Positions 35,997 to 46,171 are shown, counted from the first letter of the stretch. The stretch: DNA of 64,000 bases from an uncultured Bacteroides sp. (GCF_905207245.1 NZ_CAJLKP010000002.1:62001-126000), one strand, 5' to 3'. The notes: generated by a model from the letters alone, not told the origin. Numbers and translations are program-made.

Positions 35997-37112
35997 ATGG
36001 GAATAGAACATATCGGCAAATTCGTCGCTTATCTGATTTTAGCGGTCAACATCGTCTTCATAAGCTTGTTGCTTCTTACCGCCTACAGCCCGCACATCAA
36101 GCCGGTTGCCCATCCTGTTGAGTCCTGTCTTGGGCTGACATTTCCTATTTTCCTGATGATAAATATTTGCTTTCTCATCTTCTGGTTGATTATTCAGAAA
36201 TACAAGTTCGCATTGTTTCCGTTGGTAGCCCTTCTCTTTTGTTATTCGCAAATACGGACTTACCTTCCCGTCAACTTTCATACCAGCAAATTACCGGAAG
36301 ATAGCTTCAAAGTATTATCATACAACATAATGGGCTTTGACGGAGCTGTCAAGAAAGACGGAGAAAACCTGATTCTGAATTATCTGAAGAACAGTGGGGC
36401 TGATATTCTATGTTTGCAAGAATACCAAACAGTAGAATCCCCTCATCATCTCACCCAAAAGGATGTTGATAAAGCCCTTAAGGATTATCCATATCATAAA
36501 ATTCAGCTTGTGGGAAGTGGCAAAGGACACACCAACCGGATAGCCTGCTATTCCAAGTATCCCATTCTTTCGTCGCGCAAATTGGATTATGCCAGCGAAT
36601 ACAACGGTTCTGTGGTTTACGAACTGAAGATGGGAGAAGATACTGTAATGCTTATCAATAATCATCTGGAATCCAACAAACTGACCAAGGAAGATAAAGT
36701 AGTGTATGAAAGTATGCTCAAAGCCCCTGAAAAGGAGAAAGTGAAAAGCGGCATGCGCCTGCTTATTCGCAAATTGGCGGAAGCATCAGCCATACGCGCC
36801 CCCCAAGCCGACAGCATTGCGCAAGAAATAGCATCATCACGGCATCCCTACATTATTGCCTGTGGTGATTTTAACGATACGCCTATTTCTTATGCCCACC
36901 GGGTCATCAGCGAGAAGTTAAACGATGCTTTCACCAAATCCGGTCGCGGACTGGGCATATCCTATAATCAGAATAAATTCTATTTCCGGATTGACAATAT
37001 TCTGGTAAGCAAAAATCTAAAACCCTATAATTGCACAGTGGACCGTTCGATAAAAGAGTCCGACCACTACCCCATCTGGTGTTACTTGAAGAAGTTGAGA
37101 GTTGAAAATTAA
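35997..37112 (+). CDS. Membrane-anchored endonuclease/exonuclease/phosphatase-family protein
   Basis: 371 aa. Three N-terminal membrane segments (to about residue 90) precede an EEP domain. Motifs are FKVLSYNIMGFDG, ILCLQEYQT with the metal-binding Glu, IIACGDFNDTP with catalytic Asp and Asn, and the final SDHYPIWCYL with the Asp-His pair. The family includes DNases, sphingomyelinase-like and phosphoinositide phosphatases, and the substrate cannot be told here. Membrane anchoring and operon position with two rhomboids suggest an envelope function. Confidence 0.88.
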   Translation: MGIEHIGKFVAYLILAVNIVFISLLLLTAYSPHIKPVAHPVESCLGLTFPIFLMINICFLIFWLIIQKYKFALFPLVALLFCYSQIRTYLPVNFHTSKLPEDSFKVLSYNIMGFDGAVKKDGENLILNYLKNSGADILCLQEYQTVESPHHLTQKDVDKALKDYPYHKIQLVGSGKGHTNRIACYSKYPILSSRKLDYASEYNGSVVYELKMGEDTVMLINNHLESNKLTKEDKVVYESMLKAPEKEKVKSGMRLLIRKLAEASAIRAPQADSIAQEIASSRHPYIIACGDFNDTPISYAHRVISEKLNDAFTKSGRGLGISYNQNKFYFRIDNILVSKNLKPYNCTVDRSIKESDHYPIWCYLKKLRVEN

Positions 37113-37138
37113 TAATTAATACTTTATACCTAATACTT

Positions 37139-39223
37139 ATGTTTAAAAAGTGTATTTTTATTTTAGCAACAAGTTGTATGATGTACTCCTGTGCCACGCA
37201 GACGGAAACCAATCCGTTCCTAACCGAGTTCCAAACCGAACATGGCGTACCGCCTTTCGATAAAATCAAACTGGAACATTACGAACCAGCCTTTCTGAAA
37301 GGTATTGAAGAACAAAACGCGAATATCGACGCTATAGTGAACAATTCCGAAGCTCCGACTTTTGATAATGTAATCGTTGCTTTTGATAATAGTTCCCCTA
37401 TACTTGACCGGGTTAGTGCCATTTTCTATAATATGACGGATGCGGAAAAGACGGACGGCCTGAACGACCTATCCATAAAACTCGCCCCAACCCTATCGGA
37501 ACACAGCGATAACATCTCTCTGAACCAAGAGCTTTTCAAAAAAGTAAGTGCTGTATATCAGCAAAAAGAATCCTTGGGATTAACTACCGAGCAGCAACGT
37601 TTGCTGGAAGAGACCTATAAAGACTTTGTCCGTTCCGGAGCAAACTTATCTCCCGAGAAGCAAGCACGCCTGCGCGAAATCAATAAGCAATTGTCTACAT
37701 TAGGACTTACATTCAGCGATAATATCCTGAATGAAAACAATGCATTCAAGCTGTATATAGACAAAGAAGAAGACCTTGCCGGACTACCCGAATGGTTCCG
37801 CCAAAGTGCAGCCGAGAAAGCAAAAGAAGATGGTCAGGAAGGAAAATGGTTGTTTACACTGGGCAATGCCAGCCGCATCCCGTTCCTGCAATATTCTGCC
37901 AACCGCCCCCTGCGCGAACAAATGTATAAAGCCTACATCAACCGTGGCAATAACAACGATAAGAACGATAACAAGAAAATTATTACGGACATCGTCAGCC
38001 TGCGCCTTGAGAAAGCACAATTGCTGGGCTTCGACTGCTATTCCAACTTCGTATTGGACAACACAATGGCTAAGAATTCCGCTACAGTCATGGACTTCCT
38101 GAACAATCTGTGGAGCTATTCTTTACCGAAAGCAAAAGCCGAAGCTGCAGAATTGCAGAAAATCATGAATAAGGACGGCAAAGGTGAAAAGCTGGAAGCA
38201 TGGGACTGGTGGTATTACACCGAAAAGCTACGCAAAGAGAAATACAATCTTGAAGAAGATGAAATCAAGCCTTATTTCAAACTTGAGAACGTGCGTGAAG
38301 GTGCCTTTGCCGTAGCCAACAAACTTTATGGCATCACGCTGACCAAATTGGAAGGTATTCCCGTATATCATCCCGACGTAGAAGTTTTCGAAGTGAAAGA
38401 TGCCGACGGTTCACATCTGGGTGTGTTCTATGTAGACTATTTCCCCCGTCCGGGCAAGAGCGGCGGCGCATGGATGAGCAACTACCGCGAACAGCAAGGT
38501 GACATCCGCCCGCTGGTATGCAATGTATGCAGCTTCACCCCGCCTGTGGGCGATATGCCTTCATTGCTGACCATTGACGAAGTGGAGACCTTATTCCACG
38601 AATTCGGCCATGCCCTGCACGGACTACTGACCAAATGTAACTACAAAGGTATTTCCGGAACAAACGTAGTGCGCGATTTTGTAGAGTTACCCTCTCAAAT
38701 CAATGAGCACTGGGCCACTGAACCAGAAGTACTGAAAATGTATGCCAAGCATTACCAAACCGGCGAAACCATCCCCGACAGCCTCATCGAAAAGATTCTG
38801 AACCAGAAAACCTTCAACCAAGGTTTCATGACAACCGAGCTGCTGGCCGCCGCCATTCTGGACATGAACCTGCATAACCTGACAGACACCAAAGATTTGG
38901 ATGTATTGGCCTACGAAAAAGAAGCAATGGACCAACTGGGACTCATCCCTGAGATTGCTCCGCGCTATCGTACCACCTACTTCAACCACATCATCGGCGG
39001 TTACGCCGCAGGTTATTACAGCTACTTGTGGGCAAACGTGCTGGACAACGATGCTTTCGAAGCGTTCAAGGAACATGGCATCTTCGACAAAAAGACAGCC
39101 GACCTCTTCCGCTACAACGTTCTGGAAAAAGGCAACAGTGAAGACCCGATGACACTTTACAAGAACTTCCGCGGTACAGAACCACAACTGGAACCGATGT
39201 TAAAAAATCGTGGAATGAAGTAA
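37139..39223 (+). CDS. dcp: M3 family metallopeptidase (peptidyl-dipeptidase Dcp-like lipoprotein)
   Basis: 694 aa, the normal length for Dcp. An N-terminal lipoprotein-type signal (MFKKCIFILATSCMM, then YSCATQ) suggests attachment to an envelope membrane. The catalytic zinc site is HEFGH (His487, Glu488, His491) in LFHEFGHALHGLLT, with a third ligand likely in the downstream ELPSQINEHW helix. The substrate-binding C-terminus has GGYAAGYYSYLWANVLDNDA. It removes C-terminal dipeptides from oligopeptides, probably in the periplasm. It starts 26 bp after the EEP gene, so may belong to the rhomboid operon. Confidence 0.93.
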   Translation: MFKKCIFILATSCMMYSCATQTETNPFLTEFQTEHGVPPFDKIKLEHYEPAFLKGIEEQNANIDAIVNNSEAPTFDNVIVAFDNSSPILDRVSAIFYNMTDAEKTDGLNDLSIKLAPTLSEHSDNISLNQELFKKVSAVYQQKESLGLTTEQQRLLEETYKDFVRSGANLSPEKQARLREINKQLSTLGLTFSDNILNENNAFKLYIDKEEDLAGLPEWFRQSAAEKAKEDGQEGKWLFTLGNASRIPFLQYSANRPLREQMYKAYINRGNNNDKNDNKKIITDIVSLRLEKAQLLGFDCYSNFVLDNTMAKNSATVMDFLNNLWSYSLPKAKAEAAELQKIMNKDGKGEKLEAWDWWYYTEKLRKEKYNLEEDEIKPYFKLENVREGAFAVANKLYGITLTKLEGIPVYHPDVEVFEVKDADGSHLGVFYVDYFPRPGKSGGAWMSNYREQQGDIRPLVCNVCSFTPPVGDMPSLLTIDEVETLFHEFGHALHGLLTKCNYKGISGTNVVRDFVELPSQINEHWATEPEVLKMYAKHYQTGETIPDSLIEKILNQKTFNQGFMTTELLAAAILDMNLHNLTDTKDLDVLAYEKEAMDQLGLIPEIAPRYRTTYFNHIIGGYAAGYYSYLWANVLDNDAFEAFKEHGIFDKKTADLFRYNVLEKGNSEDPMTLYKNFRGTEPQLEPMLKNRGMK

Positions 39224-39306
39224 AAACAATGTCATACTAAGGTGGCAAATTCTTTGCAAAGTGCAAATATTTGAGTTCCTTTTACTTCTGAATGTGAAAA
39301 AAAAAC

Positions 39307-39314
39307 TATATTTG
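39307..39314 (+). promoter_or_regulatory. -7 box for secDF
   Basis: TATATTTG fits TAnnTTTG, 58 bp before the secDF start. The -33 region is T-rich without an exact TTTG. Confidence 0.5.
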
Positions 39315-39372
39315 CAGCCTTGTACGCAATAGAAATTAATTAAAAAAGTAATCATAATAAACTAAAAGTAAC

Positions 39373-42372
39373 ATGCAAAACAAAGGATTCGTAAGGATTT
39401 TTGCAGTATTGCTCACACTGGTGTGTGTGTTCTACCTTTCCTTCTCTTTTGTGACTCGCCATTATAACAATAAGGCAAAAGAGTACGCTAAAGGAGATTT
39501 GAAGTTGGAACAAGACTACCTGGATTCTCTGTCAAACGAGAAGGTGTGGTTCGGCAATTGGACACTGAAACAGTGTCGTGAGATGGAAATAAGTTTAGGT
39601 TTGGACTTAAAGGGTGGTATGAACGTCATCCTCGAGGTTTCCGTACCCGATGTAATCAAAGCATTGGCGGATAACAAGTCCGACGAAGCATTCAACCAAG
39701 CATTGGCAAATGCCGCCAAACAGGCTATTACCAGCCAGGATGACGTCATCACTTTGTTTGTGAGAGAGTATCATAAGATTGCTCCGGGTGCCCGCCTTTC
39801 CGAACTTTTCGCCACTCAGCAATTAAAAGACAAAGTTAACCAGAAATCTTCTGATGCAGAAGTTGAAAAAGTATTGCGTTCGGAAATAAAAGCTGCTGTT
39901 GATAACTCATACAATGTACTCCGTACCCGTATCGACCGTTTTGGTGTGGTTCAGCCCAATATCCAGAGTCTGGAAGACAAGATGGGACGTATCATGGTGG
40001 AACTTCCGGGTATCAAAGAGCCGGAGCGTGTAAGAAAGTTACTGCAAGGTTCTGCCAATCTGGAGTTCTGGGAAACATACAATGCAAAGGATGTCGCACC
40101 TTATCTGCAAGCTGCCGATAACAAATTGCGCAGTCTTTTAGCAAACGAAGTGCAAAATGACAGTGTAGCTGTTGACAACACTGCGGCTCCGGTTGCAGCA
40201 CAAGCCACCAGCACAGCCGATAGCCTTGCTGCAGCACTGAAAGGTGAAAGCAAAGCACAAGCTGCCGACCTTGCACAAATAAAGAAAGAGCATCCGTTGC
40301 TGGCCGTTTTACAAGTTAACCCAAGCGGACAAGGTCCTGTTGTAGCTTATGCTAATTATAAGGATACGGCTGACATCAACAAATATCTGTCCATGAAAGA
40401 AATTCAAGCTGAACTTCCGAAAGACCTTCGTCTGAAATGGGGTGTTTCTGCTTATGAATATGATCCGAAAGGACAGACTTTCGAACTTTACGCTATCCGT
40501 TCTACCGAACGCAACGGACGTGCTCCGCTGGAAGGTGACGTAGTTGTTAGTGCAAAAGACGAATATGACCAATTTGGCAAACCTGCCGTAAGTATGTCTA
40601 TGAACACAGATGGTTCACGCCGCTGGGCTCAGTTGACTAAACAGAACATCGGTAAGAGCATCGCCATCGTATTGGACGGCTATGTATATTCTGCACCGAA
40701 TGTAAATACGGAAATTACCGGCGGTAACTCACAAATCACCGGTCACTTCACTCCCGAACAAGCAAAAGACTTAGCGAATGTATTGAAATCCGGTAAGATG
40801 CCGGCTCCCGCACGTATCGTTCAGGAAGACATCGTAGGTCCGTCTTTGGGACAGGCTTCTATCAACGCCGGTGTATTCTCATTCGTTGTGGCATTGATAT
40901 TGTTGATGTTCTACATGTGCATCATGTACGGCTTCATTCCGGGTATGGTTGCCAACGGCGCATTGGTGCTGAATATGTTCTTTACGCTGGGTATCCTTTC
41001 GTCCTTCCAAGCGGCACTGACAATGTCCGGTATTGCCGGTATGGTGTTGGCGCTGGGTATGGCAGTGGATGCGAACGTATTGATTTACGAACGTACAAAA
41101 GAAGAGTTGCGCGCAGGTAAAGGTGTGAAGAAAGCCCTCGCAGACGGTTACTCTAATGCGTTCTCTGCAATCTTCGACTCCAACTTAACTTCTATCATCA
41201 CAGGTATCATCCTGTTCAACTTCGGTACAGGTCCTATCCGCGGTTTCGCCACAACCTTGATTATCGGTATCTTGATTTCGTTCTTTACTGCTGTGTTCAT
41301 GACACGTCTGTTCTACGAGCACTTCATGGGTAAAGACAAACTGTTGAACCTGACATTCTCTTCAAAGGTTTCTAAAAACTTGATGGCGAATGTACATTTT
41401 GACTTCATGGGTGGAAACAAAAAGTGGTTGACCATCACCGGCGTTATCCTCGTAATCTGTATCGGTTCGCTCTTTGTACGCGGTTTGAGCCAGAGTATCG
41501 ACTTTACTGGCGGACGTAACTTCAAGGTACAGTTTGAAAATCCTGTAGAACCGGAACAAGTACGCGAATTGATCGCCAGCAAGTTTGGTGATGCCAACGT
41601 CAGTGTAATTGCTATCGGTACCGACAAGAAGACAGTACGTATCAGTACCAACTACCGTATCGAAGAAGACGGTAACAACGTTGACTCTGAAATCGAAGCA
41701 TATTTGTACGAGACTCTGAAACCAGTATTGACACAAAACATCACACTGGAAACATTCATCGACCGTGAAAACCACACAGGTGGTAGTATCGTCAGCTCAC
41801 AGAAAGTAGGTCCGAGTATCGCTGATGATATCAAAACTTCTGCAATGTGGTCCGTTATTCTCGCCTTGATTGCTATCGGGCTGTATATCTTGATCCGTTT
41901 CCGTAACATCGCATATAGTGTGGGTTCGGTAGTTGCACTGACCAGTGACACATTGATGATTCTCGGTGCATACTCATTATGCTGGGGATGGATGCCGTTC
42001 TCTCTGGAAATCGACCAGACATTTATCGGTGCTATCCTGACGGCTATCGGTTACTCTATCAATGACAAGGTGGTAATCTTCGACCGTGTACGTGAGTTCT
42101 TCGGTCTGTATCCGAAACGTGACAGAAAGCAGTTGTTCAATGATTCATTGAATACCACTCTGGCGCGTACCATCAATACTTCATTGAGTACATTAATCGT
42201 GTTGCTGTGTATCTTCATCCTCGGTGGTGACTCTATCCGCAGCTTCGCATTTGCAATGATTCTTGGTGTTGTAATTGGTACACTTTCTTCTCTGTTCGTT
42301 GCATCTCCTATCGCATACATGATGCTGAAGAACAAAAAGATTGCCGAACCGGTTGCTGAAGTAGCAAAATAA
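39373..42372 (+). CDS. secDF: Fused protein-export translocase subunit SecDF
   Basis: 999 aa joining SecD and SecF, as usual in Bacteroidota. It uses proton motive force to pull proteins out of SecYEG on the periplasmic side. The SecD half has LGLDLKGGMNVILEV, the large P1 domain with a disordered Ala-rich insertion (about residues 265-295) and the TM4 region with GMAVDANVLIYERTKEELR. The SecF half starts near residue 690 with IDFTGGRNFKVQFE and has SINDKVVIFDRVREFFG. Both halves retain the conserved Asp (VDAN, NDKV). It is followed by a strong terminator. Confidence 0.97.
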   Translation: MQNKGFVRIFAVLLTLVCVFYLSFSFVTRHYNNKAKEYAKGDLKLEQDYLDSLSNEKVWFGNWTLKQCREMEISLGLDLKGGMNVILEVSVPDVIKALADNKSDEAFNQALANAAKQAITSQDDVITLFVREYHKIAPGARLSELFATQQLKDKVNQKSSDAEVEKVLRSEIKAAVDNSYNVLRTRIDRFGVVQPNIQSLEDKMGRIMVELPGIKEPERVRKLLQGSANLEFWETYNAKDVAPYLQAADNKLRSLLANEVQNDSVAVDNTAAPVAAQATSTADSLAAALKGESKAQAADLAQIKKEHPLLAVLQVNPSGQGPVVAYANYKDTADINKYLSMKEIQAELPKDLRLKWGVSAYEYDPKGQTFELYAIRSTERNGRAPLEGDVVVSAKDEYDQFGKPAVSMSMNTDGSRRWAQLTKQNIGKSIAIVLDGYVYSAPNVNTEITGGNSQITGHFTPEQAKDLANVLKSGKMPAPARIVQEDIVGPSLGQASINAGVFSFVVALILLMFYMCIMYGFIPGMVANGALVLNMFFTLGILSSFQAALTMSGIAGMVLALGMAVDANVLIYERTKEELRAGKGVKKALADGYSNAFSAIFDSNLTSIITGIILFNFGTGPIRGFATTLIIGILISFFTAVFMTRLFYEHFMGKDKLLNLTFSSKVSKNLMANVHFDFMGGNKKWLTITGVILVICIGSLFVRGLSQSIDFTGGRNFKVQFENPVEPEQVRELIASKFGDANVSVIAIGTDKKTVRISTNYRIEEDGNNVDSEIEAYLYETLKPVLTQNITLETFIDRENHTGGSIVSSQKVGPSIADDIKTSAMWSVILALIAIGLYILIRFRNIAYSVGSVVALTSDTLMILGAYSLCWGWMPFSLEIDQTFIGAILTAIGYSINDKVVIFDRVREFFGLYPKRDRKQLFNDSLNTTLARTINTSLSTLIVLLCIFILGGDSIRSFAFAMILGVVIGTLSSLFVASPIAYMMLKNKKIAEPVAEVAK

Positions 42373-42392
42373 GGAAACATACAATCTTAATA

Positions 42393-42431
42393 AAAAAGGG
42401 GAAGCTGACGATTAATCAGCTTCCCCTTTTT
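42393..42431 (+). terminator. Terminator after secDF
   Basis: A 16-bp perfect stem (42393-42408 with 42416-42431), a 7-nt loop and a T-run. The symmetrical A-run may also stop transcripts from the minus-strand tRNA. Confidence 0.92.
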
Positions 42432-42449
42432 GCTTTTCCAAACTTTCAG

Positions 42450-42521
42450 TAGTCCCGAGGGGAATCGAACCCCTATCTAAAGTTTAGGAAACTTCTATTC
42501 TATCCGTTGAACTACAGGACC
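42450..42521 (-). tRNA. tRNA-Arg (CCT)
   Basis: A 72-nt cloverleaf on the minus strand. Acceptor GGTCCTG pairs with CGGGACT (two G-T pairs), the anticodon stem is GAAGT/ACTTT with loop TTCCTAA giving anticodon CCT, the T arm reads GGGGTTCGATTCCCCTC, and the discriminator is A. It reads AGG codons. Confidence 0.93.
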
Positions 42522-42987
42522 AAAAACATTTGCGGTTGCAAAGATAAAGCATTCTCCCGATTTAACAAGGAGGAACGAGCCTTTTATCAAGAAGATTATG
42601 CATACCCAAACAAAACTACAGACAAACAGATTACTCAAAACCCAAAAGTTAAGGAAAAGCATATTCTGCAAGATTTTATCAAAATGTAAAGTCACATTAG
42701 TATCTAACAGTAATATACCAGTTCCAAGTAGCTACATTTTGTCAATACGCATACTCCCAAAATCAAATGATAATATGCAACTTTTATTTCCCCAAGCCGT
42801 ACACATAGTTAGAGTTTTGTTCACTCCAAATATCAAAAAACACTCATTTGGCAATTCTTTTAATACACAATCACAGATTACATCCAAAAGATTTTGCCAA
42901 GTCGCATAACTTTACGACATTTGCAAATGCATCTCTAAAAGTGCAACTTAAAACGATCCTATAAATTAATCATAGTAATACGAAATT
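42522..42987. other. Spacer upstream of korA
   Basis: 466 bp, A/T-rich, with no supported gene. A 103-codon plus-strand frame (42598-42909) has a biased, non-protein-like composition and is not accepted. No clear TAnnTTTG box was found for korA. Confidence 0.5.
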
Positions 42988-44835
42988 ATGGCAAACGACA
43001 TGATGGTAAAAGAACTGGATCAAGTGGTAGTCCGCTTCTCCGGAGACTCCGGCGATGGTATGCAACTCGCCGGCAACATCTTTTCAACAGTATCAGCTAC
43101 GGTGGGGAACGACATCAGTACTTTCCCTGACTATCCGGCAGACATCCGCGCTCCGCAAGGCTCTCTGACCGGCGTATCAGGTTTTCAGGTGCACATTGGT
43201 GCCGGCAAAGTTTTTACCCCGGGTGATAAATGCGACGTACTGGTAGCAATGAATGCTGCCGCTCTGAAAACACAGTATAAGTTTGCTAAATCCACTGCTT
43301 GTATCATTATCGACACAGACTGCTTCCAAGCCTCCGACTTACAGAAAGCTGCCTTCAAGACTGATAATCCTATCGAAGAGATGGGCATCAAGCAAGATGT
43401 GATTGCAGCACCTATCTCCCAGATGGTGAAAGATTGCTTGGCAGAAACCGGTATGGACAAGAAAGCCATGCTGAAATGCCGCAATATGTTCGCTCTCGGC
43501 TTGGTTTGCTGGTTGTTCAACCGCGACCTGAAAATTGCAGAAGACTTCCTTAAAGAGAAATTCGCCCGGAAACCGGAAGTGGCCGAAGCCAATATCAAGG
43601 TGATTCATGCCGGATACGACTACGGTCACAATACGCATGCCTCCGTGGCACATACTTATAAGATAGAGAGCAAAACAAAGACTCCCGGTGTCTATATGGA
43701 CATCATGGGTAACAAGGCTACCGCTTACGGTTTCATCGCCGCTGCTGAAAAGGCAGGTCTGAAATTGTTCCTGGGTTCTTATCCCATCACTCCGGCAACA
43801 GATGTATTGCACGAGCTTTCCAAACATAAATCCTTGGGCGTCGTTACTGTTCAGTGCGAAGATGAAATCTCCGGTTGTGCCACGGCCATCGGTGCTTCAT
43901 TTGCCGGCGCATTAGCTGTCACTACAACTTCCGGTCCGGGTATCTGTCTGAAGTCGGAAGCCATGAACCTGGCAGTTATTACGGAACTTCCGCTGGTGGT
44001 TCTGGACGTGCAACGCGGTGGTCCTTCCACAGGTCTGCCCACCAAATCGGAACAAACCGACTTGTTGCAGGCGCTGTTCGGCCGCAACGGTGAAAGCCCG
44101 ATGCCGGTCATTGCAGCTACGTCACCAACCAACTGCTTCGATGCTGCTTACGCAGCCTGCAAAATAGCATTGGAACACATGACCCCGGTAGTTCTACTCA
44201 CCGATGGTTTCGTTGCCAACGGTTCCGGTGCATGGAAACTGCCCGATCTAGATACATATCCCGAAATCAAACCGCAATATGTGACTCCCGAAATGAAGGA
44301 TAACTATACTCCGTACAAACGCAACCCGGAAAACCAGGTACGTTATTGGGCTGTTCCGGGACAGGAAGGTTATACACACATCCTCGGCGGTCTGGAAAAA
44401 GACAGCAACACAGGCGCTATCTCCACCGACCCCGAAAACCACAATCTGATGTGCCACCTGCGTGCAGAAAAAGTGGCTAAGATTGCCGTACCCGATGTGG
44501 AAGTACAAGGTCACGCAGATGATGCAGACTTGCTGATTGTAGGCTTTGGCGGCACTTACGGACACTTGTATTCGGCTATGGAAGAAATGAACAAAGCCGG
44601 ACATAAAGTAGCCCTGGCCCACATCTCTTACATCAATCCGCTGCCGAAGAATACGGCTGAGGTATTGAAGAAATACAAGAAGGTAGTGGTTGCCGAACAA
44701 AATCTGGGACAATTTGCCGGTTATCTCCGTATGAAAGTGGATAACTTCACCCCATATCAATTCAATGAAGTCAAGGGACAACCGTTCTTAGTGAGCGAAC
44801 TGGTTGCTGCTTTCACCGAGATTTTAAATAAATAG
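42988..44835 (+). CDS. korA: 2-oxoacid:ferredoxin oxidoreductase, fused gamma-alpha subunit (KorA-type)
   Basis: 615 aa. The N-terminal gamma domain (RFSGDSGDGMQLAGNI, to about residue 200) is fused to the alpha domain (pyrimidine-binding; GSYPITPATDVLHELS, TTTSGPGICLKSEAMNLAV). The C-terminal transketolase-like region includes IVGFGGTYGHLYSAMEEM. With the beta subunit encoded next, it oxidatively decarboxylates a 2-oxoacid, most likely 2-oxoglutarate, to the CoA thioester with ferredoxin reduction, or runs the reverse. No ferredoxin domain is present, so an external ferredoxin is needed. The gap to korB is 92 bp and contains a repeat element. Confidence 0.92.
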   Translation: MANDMMVKELDQVVVRFSGDSGDGMQLAGNIFSTVSATVGNDISTFPDYPADIRAPQGSLTGVSGFQVHIGAGKVFTPGDKCDVLVAMNAAALKTQYKFAKSTACIIIDTDCFQASDLQKAAFKTDNPIEEMGIKQDVIAAPISQMVKDCLAETGMDKKAMLKCRNMFALGLVCWLFNRDLKIAEDFLKEKFARKPEVAEANIKVIHAGYDYGHNTHASVAHTYKIESKTKTPGVYMDIMGNKATAYGFIAAAEKAGLKLFLGSYPITPATDVLHELSKHKSLGVVTVQCEDEISGCATAIGASFAGALAVTTTSGPGICLKSEAMNLAVITELPLVVLDVQRGGPSTGLPTKSEQTDLLQALFGRNGESPMPVIAATSPTNCFDAAYAACKIALEHMTPVVLLTDGFVANGSGAWKLPDLDTYPEIKPQYVTPEMKDNYTPYKRNPENQVRYWAVPGQEGYTHILGGLEKDSNTGAISTDPENHNLMCHLRAEKVAKIAVPDVEVQGHADDADLLIVGFGGTYGHLYSAMEEMNKAGHKVALAHISYINPLPKNTAEVLKKYKKVVVAEQNLGQFAGYLRMKVDNFTPYQFNEVKGQPFLVSELVAAFTEILNK

Positions 44836-44840
44836 TAACA

Positions 44841-44914
44841 GGCACAAGGGAACAAGTTGACAAGACACAAGGTCTCTCCTTGTCACCCCGTTAACTTGTC
44901 ACCTCGTCAACTTA
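44841..44914. repeat. GTTGACAAG-type palindromic repeat, copy 3
   Basis: CACAAGGGAACAAG then CAAGTTGACAAG (44853-44864) is opposed by AACTTGTCACCTCGTCAACT (44894-44912); AAGTTGACAAG against CTCGTCAACTT is an inverted repeat with one mismatch. It fills the korA-korB spacer and shares wording with the copies at 1889-1975 and 27661-27716. Confidence 0.75.
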
Positions 44915-44927
44915 AAAACGAAACATC

Positions 44928-45932
44928 ATGAGCGAATATACAGCTAAAGATTTCAAAAAAGGACAGCCCCGTTGGTGTCCGGGTTGCGGTGACCATTTCT
45001 TCTTGAATTCACTGCACAAAGCATTGGCAGAAATCGGTGTTAAACCTTGGGAAACTGCCGTTATCTCAGGTATCGGTTGCTCCAGCCGTCTGCCTTATTA
45101 TATGAACACATACGCGATGCAGACCATCCACGGACGTGCAGCCGCCATCTCTACGGGATGCAAGGTTGCTAATCCGGAGTTGAGTGTTTGGCAAGTTTCC
45201 GGTGACGGTGACGGTTTGGCTATCGGTGGTAACCACTTTATTCATGCTATTCGTCGCAATGTAGATATCAACATCCTGTTGCTGAACAATCGTATTTACG
45301 GTCTGACGAAAGGACAATATTCTCCGACGTCTCCCCGTGGATTCGTCAGCAAGTCTTCTCCTTACGGTACGGTAGAAGACCCTTTCCACCCGGCTGAACT
45401 TTGTTTCGGTGCCCGCGGCCGCTTCTTTGCACGCTGCGTAGCTACGGACGGCCCCGGCACGGGAGAGGTGCTGAAAGCTGCTGCCGGTCATAAAGGTACG
45501 GCTGTCTGCGAGATTCTGCAACACTGCGTTATCTTCAATGACGGTACTTACGACTCGGTGTACAACAAAGAGGGGCGTGCTAAGAATGCCATCTATCTGG
45601 AACATGGACAACCGATGCTATTCGGCGAAAACAAGGAATTCGGATTGATGCAGGAAGGTTTCGGACTGAAAGTGGTGAAGTTGGGCGAAAATGGTATCAC
45701 TGAAAAGGATATTCTCGTTCACGATGCGCACTGCATGGATAATACATTGCAACTGAAACTTGCTTTGATGGAAGGTCCCGACTTCCCGGTTGCCCTTGGT
45801 GTAATCCGCGATGTGGAAGCTCCCACTTATGACGATGCTGTCATGGAACAGATTGAAGAAGTATCGGCAAAGAAAAAGTATCATAACTTCAAGGAGTTGC
45901 TGATGACGAATGATATTTGGGAAGTAAAGTAA
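44928..45932 (+). CDS. korB: 2-oxoacid:ferredoxin oxidoreductase beta subunit (KorB-type)
   Basis: 334 aa. The cysteine pair of RWCPGCGDHFFL near the N-terminus, GIGCSSRLPYYMNTYAMQ and the thiamine diphosphate/Mg motif GDGDGLAIGGNHFIHAIRRN with LLLNNRIYGLTKGQ are all characteristic. Together with the upstream subunit it forms the catalytic alpha-beta unit. It ends at a strong hairpin terminator, so korA-korB is a two-gene operon. Confidence 0.94.
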   Translation: MSEYTAKDFKKGQPRWCPGCGDHFFLNSLHKALAEIGVKPWETAVISGIGCSSRLPYYMNTYAMQTIHGRAAAISTGCKVANPELSVWQVSGDGDGLAIGGNHFIHAIRRNVDINILLLNNRIYGLTKGQYSPTSPRGFVSKSSPYGTVEDPFHPAELCFGARGRFFARCVATDGPGTGEVLKAAAGHKGTAVCEILQHCVIFNDGTYDSVYNKEGRAKNAIYLEHGQPMLFGENKEFGLMQEGFGLKVVKLGENGITEKDILVHDAHCMDNTLQLKLALMEGPDFPVALGVIRDVEAPTYDDAVMEQIEEVSAKKKYHNFKELLMTNDIWEVK

Positions 45933-45970
45933 ATTACACACTGGTATAAGCATTACTACTCCTTATATAT

Positions 45971-46016
45971 AAAGCCCCGTTGCCACTGTTGTTTTGCAGT
46001 TTGGCAACGGGGCTTT
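45971..46016 (+). terminator. Terminator after korB
   Basis: A 15-bp perfect stem (45971-45985 with 46002-46016) with a 16-nt loop that can fold further. Confidence 0.88.
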
Positions 46017-46141
46017 GTTGTATTCAGATTCAAGACATGTCTTATACCAACTATTCCATCACCGGAACATTTAATTCCATTCCGGCAATTCCGGAAGAAG
46101 TGTTGAAGTAACTGGGTATTCAAAGTTTTCGGCCTTTTCCC

Positions 46142-46171
46142 TTTGATTATAAAAGAATTAGTGTATATTTG
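46142..46171 (+). promoter_or_regulatory. Promoter of putA
   Basis: TTTG at 46142-46145 and TATATTTG at 46164-46171 with 18 bp between them fit the Bacteroides -33/-7 pattern. Predicted start near 46177 leaves a leader of about 180 nt. Confidence 0.65.

Noticed and set aside
42598..42909. 103-codon plus-strand frame before korA
   Set aside because: No domain, unusual Ser/Lys/Gln-rich composition and no promoter; likely chance in A/T-rich spacer.
46037..46111. 24-codon frame downstream of korB
   Set aside because: It lies before the putA promoter and after the korB terminator, with no support for transcription.
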